A model generated the notes under the pieces. That model was not told the origin of the DNA. It saw only the letters and a program-made list of their open reading frames with translations, and did no database searches. A DNA stretch of 51,124 nt, taken from assembly GCA_017889125.1 (NCBI GenBank), contig JAGHER010000117.1, positions 1 through 51,124 of the forward strand, given 5' to 3'. Origin of the DNA: Lachnospiraceae bacterium. Its GTDB lineage: Bacteria > Bacillota > Clostridia > Lachnospirales > Lachnospiraceae. The translations under genes were made by a program, and so were the position numbers. Position 1 is the first letter of the stretch. The number at the start of each line of letters is the position of its first letter. This document shows, piece after piece, positions 8,708 to 17,353 of the stretch.

Positions 8708-11116
8708 ATGCAGGAAATTTACAGGGTGAAAATCCGTCCCCAGGCCAGACCGGAGAATATGGTGACCGGAGAGAAGTACCGGATCACTGTGCTGGCTGAG
8801 GGACTGGTGCGCTTAGAGTACAGCGAGACAGGAGAATTTGAAGACAGAGCGACGCAGATGGCCCTTTACCGGGATTTCCCTGCTGCGGATTACCGCGTGA
8901 TCCGCACGGATGATGGCATCGAGATCCATACGTCCCGTCTGCATCTGATTTATAATGAACAGGAATTTACCTCCTGGGGCTTAAGCATTCAGGTAAAGGG
9001 AAATTTCAGTGCTTACCACAGCATCTGGCATTATGGCGAGGAAATTCATGACTTAAAGGGCACCGCCAGGACGCTGGATGAAGCAAACGGCGCCATTCCT
9101 CTGGAACATGGGGTGGTGTCCCGCTTCGGCTACTCAGTGCTGGACGACAGCCGCTCCCAGGTGCTTTTGGAGGATGGCTGGATCGAGCCACGCAGGAAGG
9201 GCATTAAGGATCTGTATTTCTTCGGATACGGACATGACTACAAGGAGGCATTAAAGGCACTTTACGCCCTCTGCGGAAGCACGCCGATGATTCCCCGGTA
9301 TGCCCTTGGAAACTGGTGGAGCCGGTATTATAAGTACACCGAGGAAAGCTATCTGGCCCTGATGGACCGGTTTGAACAGGAAAATCTGCCCTTCACTGTG
9401 GCCGTTATCGATATGGACTGGCATCTGGTGGACATTGACCCCAAGTACGGCAGCGGCTGGACGGGCTACACCTGGAATAAGGAATTTTTCCCCGATCCCC
9501 GGCGGTTTTTACAGGCTCTTCATGACCGGGGAATGCGCACTACCTTAAACGTCCATCCGGCGGAAGGGGTGAAAGCCCATGAGGAGATGTACCCGGAAAT
9601 GGCGGCGGCCATGGGCGTGGACGCCGCTCACGAGGATCCGGTAAACTGTGACCCGGCCAATCCTCAGTTTATTGAGGCTTACTTTAAATACCTCCATCAT
9701 CCCAGAGAAGAGGAAGGGGTGGATTTCTGGTGGATTGACTGGCAGCAGGGAAGCAACTGCAAGGTGGAGGGGCTTGATCCTCTCTGGATTTTTAATCATT
9801 TCCACTTCCTGGACCATGGCCGGGACGGAAAGCGCCCCATGACCTTCTCCCGGTACGCCGGCCCGGGAAGCCACCGTTACCCCATCGGCTTCTCCGGCGA
9901 TACCATCATTACCTGGGAATCTCTGGACTTCCAGCCTTACTTTACCTCTACGGCCTCTAATATCGGCTATGGCTGGTGGAGCCATGATGTGGGCGGCCAC
10001 ATGATGGGCTACAAGGATGATGAGCTGGAAACCCGCTGGGTACAGTACGGCGTTTACTCCCCCATTATGCGCCTTCACAGCTCCTGCAATGAGTTCAACG
10101 GCAAGGAGCCCTGGCGGTACAAGAAGGAGGCAGAGCTGGCGATGGATGAGGCTCTCCGTGAGCGCCACCGGCTGATGCCTTACCTTTACACCATGAATGC
10201 CCGCAGCTGGAAGGAGGATCTGCCGCTGATTCTTCCCATGTACTATGAGTACCCGGAAAAGCGGGAGGCCTACACGGTAAAGAACCAGTATCTGTTCGGC
10301 ACCCAACTGATGGCTGCGCCCATCACCTCACCGCGTATCCCTAAGCTGAATGCGGCCAAGGTGACGGCATGGCTGCCTGAGGGGCTGTGGTACGATATTT
10401 ATACCGGCATGATGTATGACGGCGGCCGGATGATGAATCTGTACCGTGACCTTTCCTCCATCCCGGTGTTTGCCCGGGCAGGCGGAATCCTTCCCCTTAC
10501 CGACGAGATCAAGGGGCCCCAGGCACAGAAGAATCCGGAAACCCTGCGGATCCGGGTATTTGCCGGGGCAGAGGGCAGCTTTACCCTTTACGAGGATGAC
10601 AATGAGACCTGCGGCTACGAAAAGGGCATCTGCGTCCGCACCCATATGTACTATGAGGAGGATGAGCAGGCGGCGTCCTTTACCATCGATCCGGCTGAGG
10701 GAGACCGCTCTCTGATTCCGGCATCTAGGACGTACACGGTAGAACTTACCGGATTCCGCCCGGAGGCAGCCAAAGACGGCGCTGTGCGGGCCTTTGCGGA
10801 AGGGAAGCCGCTTACCGTTTCCCTCTCTTACAATAAGACAACGCAGGCGGTGGAGGTAAGTCTTCCCCCGGTGGCCACCGATTCCCAGATCCGCATCTGC
10901 CTTAGCGCAGAGCTTAAGGCTTCGGGCAATCTGGTGGAGGAGCGGTGCTTTGACTTCTTAAATCAGGCGGAGATTGACTTTGGCGTGAAGGATCAGATTT
11001 ACCGGCTGGTGGAGACGGAGAAGCGGATTCCCGCGGCCCTGACCCAGTTAAATACCATGGATATCAGCCAGGATCTGCGGGAGGCAGTGACGGAGATTTT
11101 GACAGCCAGGCTTTAA
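8708..11116 (+). CDS. Glycoside hydrolase family 31 (alpha-glucosidase type)
   Basis: An 802-residue cytoplasmic enzyme with no signal peptide. The order is an N-terminal beta-sandwich (1-190), a (beta/alpha)8 catalytic barrel (about 195-560) and C-terminal beta domains. The nucleophile is Asp344 in FWWIDWQQG, and the likely acid/base is Asp398 in GFSGDTI; the GWWSHDVGGHM motif follows. This arrangement (WxDWQQG rather than KxDFGE) suits alpha-glucosidase-like GH31 members acting on non-reducing ends of imported oligosaccharides. It lies downstream of the CUT1 transporter and 18 bases before a GH13 gene. The start is preceded by AAAAAGGAGC. Substrate linkage cannot be fixed from sequence. Confidence 0.9.
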   Translation: MQEIYRVKIRPQARPENMVTGEKYRITVLAEGLVRLEYSETGEFEDRATQMALYRDFPAADYRVIRTDDGIEIHTSRLHLIYNEQEFTSWGLSIQVKGNFSAYHSIWHYGEEIHDLKGTARTLDEANGAIPLEHGVVSRFGYSVLDDSRSQVLLEDGWIEPRRKGIKDLYFFGYGHDYKEALKALYALCGSTPMIPRYALGNWWSRYYKYTEESYLALMDRFEQENLPFTVAVIDMDWHLVDIDPKYGSGWTGYTWNKEFFPDPRRFLQALHDRGMRTTLNVHPAEGVKAHEEMYPEMAAAMGVDAAHEDPVNCDPANPQFIEAYFKYLHHPREEEGVDFWWIDWQQGSNCKVEGLDPLWIFNHFHFLDHGRDGKRPMTFSRYAGPGSHRYPIGFSGDTIITWESLDFQPYFTSTASNIGYGWWSHDVGGHMMGYKDDELETRWVQYGVYSPIMRLHSSCNEFNGKEPWRYKKEAELAMDEALRERHRLMPYLYTMNARSWKEDLPLILPMYYEYPEKREAYTVKNQYLFGTQLMAAPITSPRIPKLNAAKVTAWLPEGLWYDIYTGMMYDGGRMMNLYRDLSSIPVFARAGGILPLTDEIKGPQAQKNPETLRIRVFAGAEGSFTLYEDDNETCGYEKGICVRTHMYYEEDEQAASFTIDPAEGDRSLIPASRTYTVELTGFRPEAAKDGAVRAFAEGKPLTVSLSYNKTTQAVEVSLPPVATDSQIRICLSAELKASGNLVEERCFDFLNQAEIDFGVKDQIYRLVETEKRIPAALTQLNTMDISQDLREAVTEILTARL

Positions 11117-11134
11117 GGATAACAGGAGGATCCC

Positions 11135-12949
11135 ATGAAAAGACAGTGGTGGCATAACAAAACAGCATATCAGATTTACCCGAAAAGCTTTTACGATTCC
11201 AACGGGGACGGCATCGGCGATCTGCCGGGAATCATTGAAAAGCTGGATTACTTAAAGTACCTGGGGGTGGATATCCTGTGGCTTTCCCCCATCTATCAGT
11301 CTCCTCTGGCCGACCAGGGCTATGATATCTCGGATTATTACCAGATCGACCCGCGGTTCGGCACCATGGAGGACATGGACCGCCTGATTAAGGAGGCCAA
11401 AAGCCGGGGGATGTACGTCCTCATGGATCTGGTGGTGAACCACTGCTCCGATGAGCATGAGTGGTTTAAGAAGGCCATGGCGGACCCGGAAGGAGAGTAC
11501 GGCAATTTCTTCTATCTGGCTGATCAGAAGGACGGCCGGCCCTGCAACTGGCGCTCTTATTTCGGCGGCTCTGTATGGGATCCCCTGCCTGGCACAGACA
11601 AGCAGTATCTGCACATGTTCCATAAAAAGCAGCCGGACTTAAACTGGGAGAATCCCAAGGTGCGGCAGGAGATTTATAAGAATATCCGCTGGTGGCTGGA
11701 TAAGGGACTTTCCGGCTTCCGCATCGACGCCATTATTAACATCAAGAAGGCTCTTCCTATGCAGGATTATCCTGCTGACCGGGCCGACGGCCTGTGCGCC
11801 CCCGATGTGATGCTGTCCCACGCCGAGGGCATCGGGGAATTTTTGAAGGAGATGCGGGATGAGACCTTCCGCAAATATGACGCCTTCACTGTGGGCGAGG
11901 TGTTTAACGAAAAGCCGGGAGAGCTGGAGAAGTTTATCGGCGATGACGGGTATTTTTCCAGCATGTTTGATTTCAATGAGCATCTCATCGGCCAGGATCC
12001 AAGAGGAAGCTGGGCGGCAAAGGATGTGACAGCAGAGGAGTACAAGGAGGCCTGTTTTATGGCCCAGGAAAAGGTGGGGGATGTGGGATTTTACTCTACC
12101 TTGATCGAGAACCATGATGAGGCCAGAGGCGTCAGCCGGTTTTTGGCGGCGCAGGCCGGGAAGTGCGGCCGGGCTGCGGAAGGCCAGTGTGGTCAGGGTG
12201 GCCAGGATGGTCAGAGTACAGCGAGTCAGGATGCGGCAGGTCAGTGCGGCCAAGAAGGCCAGGATGGCCAGGGCGCGGTGAAGCAGGCAGAAGCCCCGGC
12301 GGTGATTAATTCCACAGCAAAAAAGATGTTAGCGGGATTGTACTTTATGCTCCGCGGCCTGCCCTTTATCTACCAGGGCCAGGAAATCGGCATGGAGAAT
12401 GTGCATTTTACTTCCATCGATGAGGTAGATGACATTTCTACCCGGTTTGAGTACCAGACTGCCCTGGAGGCGGGGCTTTCTCCGGAGGATGCCCTGGCGG
12501 CTGTGGGCAGAAGCAGCCGGGACAATGCCAGGACGCCCATGCAGTGGGAGGACGCCCCCCACGCCGGATTTACTGCCGGAGAGCCATGGCTTAAGGAAAA
12601 TCCCAATTACCATGAGATTAATGTAAAGGCGCAGATGGGCCGAAAGGATTCCGTGCTGGAATTTTACCGCAGCCTTATCGCTCTGCGCAAGGATGAGCAG
12701 TATCAGGAGACCGTGGTGTACGGGGCGCTGGAGCCTTACCGGCGTGAGCAGAAGAACCTTATGGCCTACTTCCGCAAGGGTCAGGGGCAGACCCTGCTGG
12801 TGCTGGGCAATTTCCAGGAGGAAGGCCAGCTGGTACGCCTGCCGGGAAAGGTGAAGGCAGTGCTTCTCAATAATCTGGAGAGCTGGGAAGAAGAGAATGG
12901 AAGCCTGTGGCTGCAGGGATGGCAGTTTGCGGTGCTGGAGATGGAATAA
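11135..12949 (+). CDS. GH13 alpha-glucosidase (oligo-1,6-glucosidase-like) with low-complexity insert
   Basis: A 604-residue retaining alpha-glucosidase beginning WWHNKTAYQIYPKSFYDSNG, the classic GH13_31-like start. The catalytic triad is visible: nucleophile Asp198 (GFRIDAI), acid/base Glu255 (VGEVFNE) and Asp328 (ENHDEAR). The conserved VVNHCSDEHEW region is also present. Uniquely, about 45 residues rich in Gly, Gln and Cys (about 341-388; bases 12155-12298) interrupt the loop between ENHDEARGVSRF and the AKKMLAGLYFM helix. The repeated unit GQCGQxGQDGQ occurs twice. Family members pass directly across this point. AGGAGG precedes the start. It probably hydrolyses imported alpha-1,6 or mixed alpha-glucosides together with the GH31 enzyme upstream. 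Confidence 0.92.
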   Translation: MKRQWWHNKTAYQIYPKSFYDSNGDGIGDLPGIIEKLDYLKYLGVDILWLSPIYQSPLADQGYDISDYYQIDPRFGTMEDMDRLIKEAKSRGMYVLMDLVVNHCSDEHEWFKKAMADPEGEYGNFFYLADQKDGRPCNWRSYFGGSVWDPLPGTDKQYLHMFHKKQPDLNWENPKVRQEIYKNIRWWLDKGLSGFRIDAIINIKKALPMQDYPADRADGLCAPDVMLSHAEGIGEFLKEMRDETFRKYDAFTVGEVFNEKPGELEKFIGDDGYFSSMFDFNEHLIGQDPRGSWAAKDVTAEEYKEACFMAQEKVGDVGFYSTLIENHDEARGVSRFLAAQAGKCGRAAEGQCGQGGQDGQSTASQDAAGQCGQEGQDGQGAVKQAEAPAVINSTAKKMLAGLYFMLRGLPFIYQGQEIGMENVHFTSIDEVDDISTRFEYQTALEAGLSPEDALAAVGRSSRDNARTPMQWEDAPHAGFTAGEPWLKENPNYHEINVKAQMGRKDSVLEFYRSLIALRKDEQYQETVVYGALEPYRREQKNLMAYFRKGQGQTLLVLGNFQEEGQLVRLPGKVKAVLLNNLESWEEENGSLWLQGWQFAVLEME

Positions 12950-13019
12950 GCGGTGTGTGCCCGCCGGGATAGAGACGGCGGGAAACGTATTGTATAGTGA
13001 ACGCAGGATGCGTTAGATG

Positions 13020-13068
13020 GCAGGCTGCGGCAGGGGAGAGGAATTCCTTTGCCGCGGCCTGCTTTTTG
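13020..13068 (+). terminator. Terminator of the alpha-glucoside operon
   Basis: Long stem GCAGGCTGCGGCA / TGCCGCGGCCTGC (one G-U pair) followed by TTTTTG. A smaller hairpin CCCGCC/GGCGGG precedes it at about 12960. The remainder of 12950-13205 shows no gene. Confidence 0.8.
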
Positions 13069-13205
13069 TGTTTGCACGCTTCTATGTTGTATCTGCATTG
13101 CGCTTGTGTCGGAGGTTGGGGTGTTTCTTCGGTGCTTCTGCGCGGTTTATCTACTGTTTCGCGTTGCCTGAACAAAAAAACATCTGAAAATCGGCGGGAA
13201 ATAAA

Positions 13206-13234
13206 TTGTATTTCGGGGGTGCAGATGTTATAAT
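13206..13234 (+). promoter_or_regulatory. Sigma-A promoter for the HTH-DUF3990 module
   Basis: TTGTAT, 17 bases, TATAAT, 40 bases before the GTG start at 13274. The encoded helix-turn-helix protein may regulate it. Confidence 0.65.
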
Positions 13235-13273
13235 TTACAAAGCAAATGTTATATTAAGAGAGGTATATTAGAG

Positions 13274-14131
13274 GTGAATACGGTGAACAGTGCGGACTGC
13301 ATCAAAGAAATTCGCGTACGCCTTGGACTGAGCCAGGCGGAGCTGGCTCAGCGCCTTGGCGTGAGCTTTGCCACGGTGAACCGGTGGGAAAGGGGGCACT
13401 GCCAACCTTCACAGATTGCTTTAAACGTAGTGAAAAATCTGTGCGAGGAAAATGGCATTGATTTTTCTGCTTGTGAGGGAGGGCGTATCATGACATCGGA
13501 GGAAAAGATTATCCTATATCATGGTTCGAAATCTGGTCTGCGGGGGCCGATTGCGCCTGTGAGCCGGGATAGATGCGATTTTGGCCGGGGGTTTTATATG
13601 GGGACAGAGTCCATGCAGCCGCTGACGCTGATTTGCAATTACCCGGAAGGATGGCTTTATACGGTGCAGGCGGAGCTGTCAGGACTGAAAATTCTGGAGA
13701 TAGAGGTGGGGCTCAAGTGGGCATTGCTGATTGCCTTCCATCGTGGGAAAATGGAGGGAATCAAAGGCTCACGGCTTTATGCCCAGTATTCCTCCATGGA
13801 TGCCGATTGTGATATGGTGATTGGATACATTGCCGATGACCGGATGTTTGTAGTTCTGGACCGGTTTTTCAATGGGGAGATTACGGATATGGCGCTGGTC
13901 AACAGCCTTTCTGCCTTAAAGCTTGGCAGGCAGTATGTGGCCAGGACGGAGAAGGCTTGCCGTCAGATTCACATTCTGGAGGAACGGAAGATTTCGGAAG
14001 AGGAACGCCAGAAGTGGAAGGCGGAAAGCGAGGTGAACCGGGCAAAAGGCATTGCCTTGGCCGATGAGATATGCCGTAAGTACAGGCGGGAAGGCCAGTA
14101 TTTTGACGAAATTCTGAAAGCAGGTGAATGA
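13274..14131 (+). CDS. HTH (XRE) - DUF3990 fusion protein, ADP-ribosyltransferase-like candidate toxin
   Basis: A 285-residue protein with a GTG start. Residues 8-64 are a Cro/C1-type helix-turn-helix (IRVRLGLSQAELAQRLGVSF, then TVNRWERG). Residues 79-230 have the DUF3990 pattern: LYHGSKSGL, then DFGRGFYMG (102-110) and DMVIGYIADDRMF (180-192). DUF3990 is related, as far as I know, to the ADP-ribosyltransferase superfamily, with His83 and Arg/Tyr of the FGRGFY motif as possible NAD-site residues. The usual DUF3990 protein lacks the HTH, so this looks like a toxin fused to its own repressor domain. The next gene starts one base after the stop codon. A toxin-antitoxin or defence role is inferred only from this arrangement. 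Confidence 0.7.
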   Translation: MNTVNSADCIKEIRVRLGLSQAELAQRLGVSFATVNRWERGHCQPSQIALNVVKNLCEENGIDFSACEGGRIMTSEEKIILYHGSKSGLRGPIAPVSRDRCDFGRGFYMGTESMQPLTLICNYPEGWLYTVQAELSGLKILEIEVGLKWALLIAFHRGKMEGIKGSRLYAQYSSMDADCDMVIGYIADDRMFVVLDRFFNGEITDMALVNSLSALKLGRQYVARTEKACRQIHILEERKISEEERQKWKAESEVNRAKGIALADEICRKYRREGQYFDEILKAGE

Positions 14132-14132
14132 G

Positions 14133-14573
14133 ATGGCAAATTTAGATTTGCAGCAGCGGCAGCTTTGTGATATTCAGGGCCGCCTTTTCGAGCTGGCGTT
14201 GAAAAATGGATATGACTGTCCTGCTTTTATCCAGTTCTTTATGAACAGCCGGGCGGCGGCAGCGCTGGACGATACCTATGACCGCTTACAGTGGGCAGGT
14301 GAGGAGTATATTCTGGAAGAGCTGGAGGATGAGGCCGGTGGACTTAAGAAGGCCGGTGTGCGGTATTCCAATGAGGTGATGTACTGGGCGGGATATACCT
14401 ACCGTTACTGGCATTATTACACTGGAGAAAGCAGCAAAGTTATTGTTCAGACTGCTGATGCGGAGACCATGGAAAGCTGCTGGCTGGGCTTTCACACGCT
14501 GGATGTGGAGATGGCCATTGACGATTTGAAGGAGCTGCACCGGCAAAGAACGAGCTGTGCGGAAGGAGAATAG
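14133..14573 (+). CDS. Conserved small protein, probable partner of the DUF3990 protein
   Basis: A 146-residue soluble acidic protein. I prefer the ATG at 14133 (AAAGCAGGTGA seven bases upstream) over a GTG at 14124. It contains conspicuous motifs: DRLQWAGEEYILEELED and MYWAGYTYRYWHYYTGESS, very rich in Tyr and Trp, then a Cys-Trp turn and a final helix. I have seen this pattern as a hypothetical protein next to DUF3990 genes in Lachnospiraceae, but know no proven function. One-base separation from the HTH-DUF3990 gene implies translational coupling, so an antitoxin or immunity role is plausible. No membrane segment or signal is visible. Confidence 0.6.
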   Translation: MANLDLQQRQLCDIQGRLFELALKNGYDCPAFIQFFMNSRAAAALDDTYDRLQWAGEEYILEELEDEAGGLKKAGVRYSNEVMYWAGYTYRYWHYYTGESSKVIVQTADAETMESCWLGFHTLDVEMAIDDLKELHRQRTSCAEGE

Positions 14574-14732
14574 TGAGAGAATAACAAGGCATAGAAAAAG
14601 AAGAACAAGAGAATATAGGGCGCAAAGACAGCCAAATTTCAAGGACAAAATTCTCCATTTTGAAAGACGGCGCCGCCGTCACATCTGAAAGTCTGTTATA
14701 ATACAAATTTCAGAGGGGAGATGGAGGAAATA

Positions 14733-15008
14733 ATGATAAGGGACGAGAGCATAAATGCGGAAAATTTTCTGCGCGGCATAAGGGAAAACCCGGCAGAGGT
14801 TCGTCTTTTTCTGGAAAGGCGGCTGGAGCCGAAGGTTTGGCTAGCGATGAGCCGTCTTACGGATACAGAGCTTTCCGCAGTATTTGCCAGGACAGTCTGC
14901 GGCCTGGCTTTTTCTGAGATCGCGCAGATTTGGGGAGACACGTGGCTTTGGTGGGCGTCGGTCTATACCAGCGCTCATCAAAAGCTGCAAAAGACAGGAT
15001 GTTTTTAA
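14733..15008 (+). CDS. Small protein with sigma-70 region-4-like C-terminus
   Basis: A 91-residue protein. The ATG at 14733 has GGAGG five bases upstream; an in-frame ATG at 14721 sits directly on the GGGGAG and is less likely. An extended -10 (TGTTATAAT at 14694-14702) and a GACGGC/GCCGTC hairpin at 14666-14680 lie just upstream. The C-terminal half, LTDTELSAVFARTVCGLAFS followed by EIAQIWG and SAHQKLQK, resembles the 'G-x-S/F-x-EIA-x-x-x-G ... A-x-x-K-L' helix-turn-helix of sigma region 4, with the recognition helix replaced by a Trp-rich stretch (GDTWLWWASVYT). It could be a degenerate phage-like activator or anti-sigma partner. This is a fold impression, not an assignment. Confidence 0.5.
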   Translation: MIRDESINAENFLRGIRENPAEVRLFLERRLEPKVWLAMSRLTDTELSAVFARTVCGLAFSEIAQIWGDTWLWWASVYTSAHQKLQKTGCF

Positions 15009-15039
15009 GGGAACGCTGATCTAATCCGCGTTCCCTTAA
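15005..15039. terminator. Bidirectional hairpin TTAAGGGAACGC / GCGTTCCCTTAA
   Basis: Perfect 12-base-pair stem with an 11-base loop that overlaps the stop of the small gene and ends four bases from the convergent GH31 gene. It belongs to a repeated hairpin family in this window (also at 27637, 34352 and 39910). Confidence 0.7.
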
Positions 15040-15042
15040 GCT

Positions 15043-17133
15043 TTAGGCAGAAGTTTTCGGCAGCCGGGAGCTGTTCCCAAATACCGGGGCGTCATTTTTG
15101 ACGAAGAGGGGAATCTGCTCCAGCGGGGCTTCCGTGACGATGGTCTGTCCGCCGGAGTAAACTTCGCCGGTGCGGGCATCGGTCCACAGGGGCCCGGCGG
15201 GCAGATAAACTTCCCGCTTACGGACACCGGCTGCCGTCACTGGTGCCACCAGAAGATCATGGCCGAAGAGATAGGCGTCCTCCGTTTCCCAGGCCTGGGG
15301 ATCCTTCGGGAAATCATAGAAGAGCGGCTTCATCACCGGCGTTCCCTTTTCATGGGCCTCCTTCATGGCCTGGCGGATATAATCCTTCATGGATTCCCGG
15401 ATCTGAATATAATCAATCATCATATTTTCCAGATGGGGCGGATAGCTCCATACCTCATTATCCGCGCCGGAGGCCATCATGCCGCCGCAGCAGACGGCAT
15501 CCGGCTCCAGGGGGGCCTTGTGGGGATCACGGTCTCCGTGAAGGCGCATTACCGGGCAGAAGGTGCCGAACTGGAACCACCGGGCCAGCAGCTCGTGAAA
15601 GGCGGGATCGTGAATATTTCCGCCGTGAAAGCCGCCGATATCCGCCGTCCACCAGGGGATGCCGGCCATTCCCATATTCAGGCCCACCGCCAGCTGATAG
15701 CGAAGGTAGGTGAAGGAGGAAGGAATATCGCCGGACCACACCAGAGCGCCGTAGCGCTGGGCACCGGCCCAGGCACAGCGGATCAGGTGGATGGGATTTT
15801 CGATGCCTTCGGCGCGCATGCCTTCATAAAATGCCCTGGCGTAGTCTAAGGGATAGATATTGGCACATTCCAGTCCCTGGCCCTCATAGTAGCGGTAATT
15901 GTCAAAGTCCGGCACGGTGTATTCCGGCTCCGCTTCATCCAGCCAGAAGAGGGATACGCCCCGGTCCAGATAATTCTTTTTGGCGGCATTCCAAATAAAG
16001 GCCCGGCCTTCCGGATTTGTTGTGTCCAGATAGCTTTCCATGCCGTTAAATTCCATGGTCACGTCCAATCCTCGGTTTGTGCGGATCAGAAGGTCACGCT
16101 CCTTTAATTCTGAATAATGGACGGAATGGCGGTCAACGGTAGGCCAGATGGAGACCATAAGCTGGATTCCCATAGAACGAAGCTCCTGGGCCATCGCTTC
16201 CGGGTCAGGGAAAAAGCGTTCATCAAAGGTCCAGTCTCCCTGATTTGGCCAGTGGAAGAAATCGATGACAATGACGCTTAAGGGGATGCGGCGGCGGAAA
16301 TATTCCCTGGCTATCTGCAGCACCTCCTCCTGGGTCTGATAGCGGAGACGGCACTGCCAGAAGCCCATGGCAAAGTCCGGCATCATCGGTGCTTTGCCTG
16401 TGACGCAGCTGTATTTTTCCACGATTTCTGCAGGCGTGTCCCCGGCGGTGATCCAGTAGTCGATCTGCCTGGAGGAGCGGGCAGAAAATTCGGTGATATT
16501 CATGCCCAGGACAGCCTGTCCTACTGCCGGGTTATTCCAGAGAAGGCCGTAGCCTTTGCTGGATACCAAGAAGGGGACGCTGGCCTGAGTGTTTTTCGGG
16601 GCAAGCTCAAGGCTGCAGCCCTTCAGATTCAGGTTGGGCTGCTGGTATTGGCCCATGCCGTAGAAGCGTTCGCCGTCACTGACCTCAAAACGCAGATACA
16701 GCTCATAGGCATCGCCTCCAGTGCTGCGGTACTGGCGGGCAGGCATGCGGCACATGGTAATCTGATCCAGATCGGCCCACCCTTCTGTCCCGTATTCCCA
16801 GGAGCGGTAGTACTCCTTTAGCAGGATATCTCCATGAGCATTATAGAAGGTAAGCTTTCCGTAGGGGGTTACGGACACCCGCAGCTTTCCGTCGGCGCTG
16901 GTGACGGATGCGCCGTCGGCAGTGATTGTGATGGTCCCCCGGTCTGTGGGCCAGCCGCCTTTCCGGGTCTGCGCCATTGACTCTTCGGGGGAAAGCAAAG
17001 CCCAGTCCCGGGGCCAGAAATATTTGTTCTCCGTGGCCCGCACCCGAAGGCCGCTGCCCCAGGGCCGGATCTCCAGCATCTCCCGGCGGCGGCAAAAAAG
17101 CAGGGCACCATCTTTTTCCTGAAAAAATTCCAT
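15043..17133 (-). CDS. Glycoside hydrolase family 31 (alpha-xylosidase-like)
   Basis: A 696-residue cytoplasmic GH31 enzyme. An N-terminal galactose-mutarotase-like beta-sandwich (1-240, ending near GKAPMMPDFAMGFWQCR) leads into the catalytic barrel with DFFHWPNQGDWTFD, the nucleophile Asp399 in FWLDEAEPEY and the likely acid/base Asp469 in VWSGDIPSSF, then WWTADIGGFHGG. The WLDEAEPE form is the one seen in archaeal and Bacteroides alpha-xylosidases rather than the KxDFGE of YicI, so it may release xylose from xyloglucan-type oligosaccharides. It is clearly different from the GH31 at 8708. CTCC-type ribosome sites precede the start, and a LacI-like operator lies 26 bases upstream. Confidence 0.9.
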   Translation of the reverse strand: MEFFQEKDGALLFCRRREMLEIRPWGSGLRVRATENKYFWPRDWALLSPEESMAQTRKGGWPTDRGTITITADGASVTSADGKLRVSVTPYGKLTFYNAHGDILLKEYYRSWEYGTEGWADLDQITMCRMPARQYRSTGGDAYELYLRFEVSDGERFYGMGQYQQPNLNLKGCSLELAPKNTQASVPFLVSSKGYGLLWNNPAVGQAVLGMNITEFSARSSRQIDYWITAGDTPAEIVEKYSCVTGKAPMMPDFAMGFWQCRLRYQTQEEVLQIAREYFRRRIPLSVIVIDFFHWPNQGDWTFDERFFPDPEAMAQELRSMGIQLMVSIWPTVDRHSVHYSELKERDLLIRTNRGLDVTMEFNGMESYLDTTNPEGRAFIWNAAKKNYLDRGVSLFWLDEAEPEYTVPDFDNYRYYEGQGLECANIYPLDYARAFYEGMRAEGIENPIHLIRCAWAGAQRYGALVWSGDIPSSFTYLRYQLAVGLNMGMAGIPWWTADIGGFHGGNIHDPAFHELLARWFQFGTFCPVMRLHGDRDPHKAPLEPDAVCCGGMMASGADNEVWSYPPHLENMMIDYIQIRESMKDYIRQAMKEAHEKGTPVMKPLFYDFPKDPQAWETEDAYLFGHDLLVAPVTAAGVRKREVYLPAGPLWTDARTGEVYSGGQTIVTEAPLEQIPLFVKNDAPVFGNSSRLPKTSA

Positions 17134-17158
17134 GTTCTGTCTCCTTTCCTTCCAAACA

Positions 17159-17176
17159 GTAACAAACGTTTGTTAC
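17159..17176. promoter_or_regulatory. Perfect 18-bp palindrome, LacI-family operator
   Basis: GTAACAAACGTTTGTTAC is a perfect dyad with a central CG. It stands 26 bases before the minus-strand GH31 gene. Twelve bases of it recur at 17310-17321 (GTAACAAACGTT), so two sites flank the hairpin region. Its sequence differs from the TTTAGCGCTAAA site of the 5508 operon, so a different LacI-family protein, encoded elsewhere, is expected to bind. Confidence 0.65.
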
Positions 17177-17300
17177 AGTTCACGTCGAACGTGAATTGTA
17201 ACGGAATCCAGCCCATTCCAAATCGCCTGCGGCGATGGGCTGGATTCTTTGGCTGCTTTTCATGTGCTGGTCTGGCATTTTCAGCAAGTGAAAATGCCAG
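17172..17300. repeat. Three consecutive long hairpins in GH31/araC intergenic region
   Basis: Hairpin A, 17172-17202: 14-bp arms around CGA, beginning GTTACAGTTCACGT, with one mismatch. Hairpin B, 17204-17247: GAATCCAGCCCAT pairs with ATGGGCTGGATTC, with an internal ATCGCC/GGCGAT stem. Hairpin C, 17272-17300: CTGGCATTTTCA pairs with TGAAAATGCCAG around a five-base loop. None has a terminator T run. They would form in the leader of the GH31 transcript if it starts beyond them, or be remnants of small palindromic repeats. Confidence 0.7.
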
Positions 17301-17353
17301 CCATGAACGGTAACAAACGTTTTCTTTCTGCTGTAATTATACGTCGTTCATCC

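Noticed and set aside
9545-10306. Long antisense frames opposite the glycosidases, flippase, CoA-transferases and others
   Set aside because: They mirror codon bias of the GC-rich sense genes, lack ribosome sites and show no domains.
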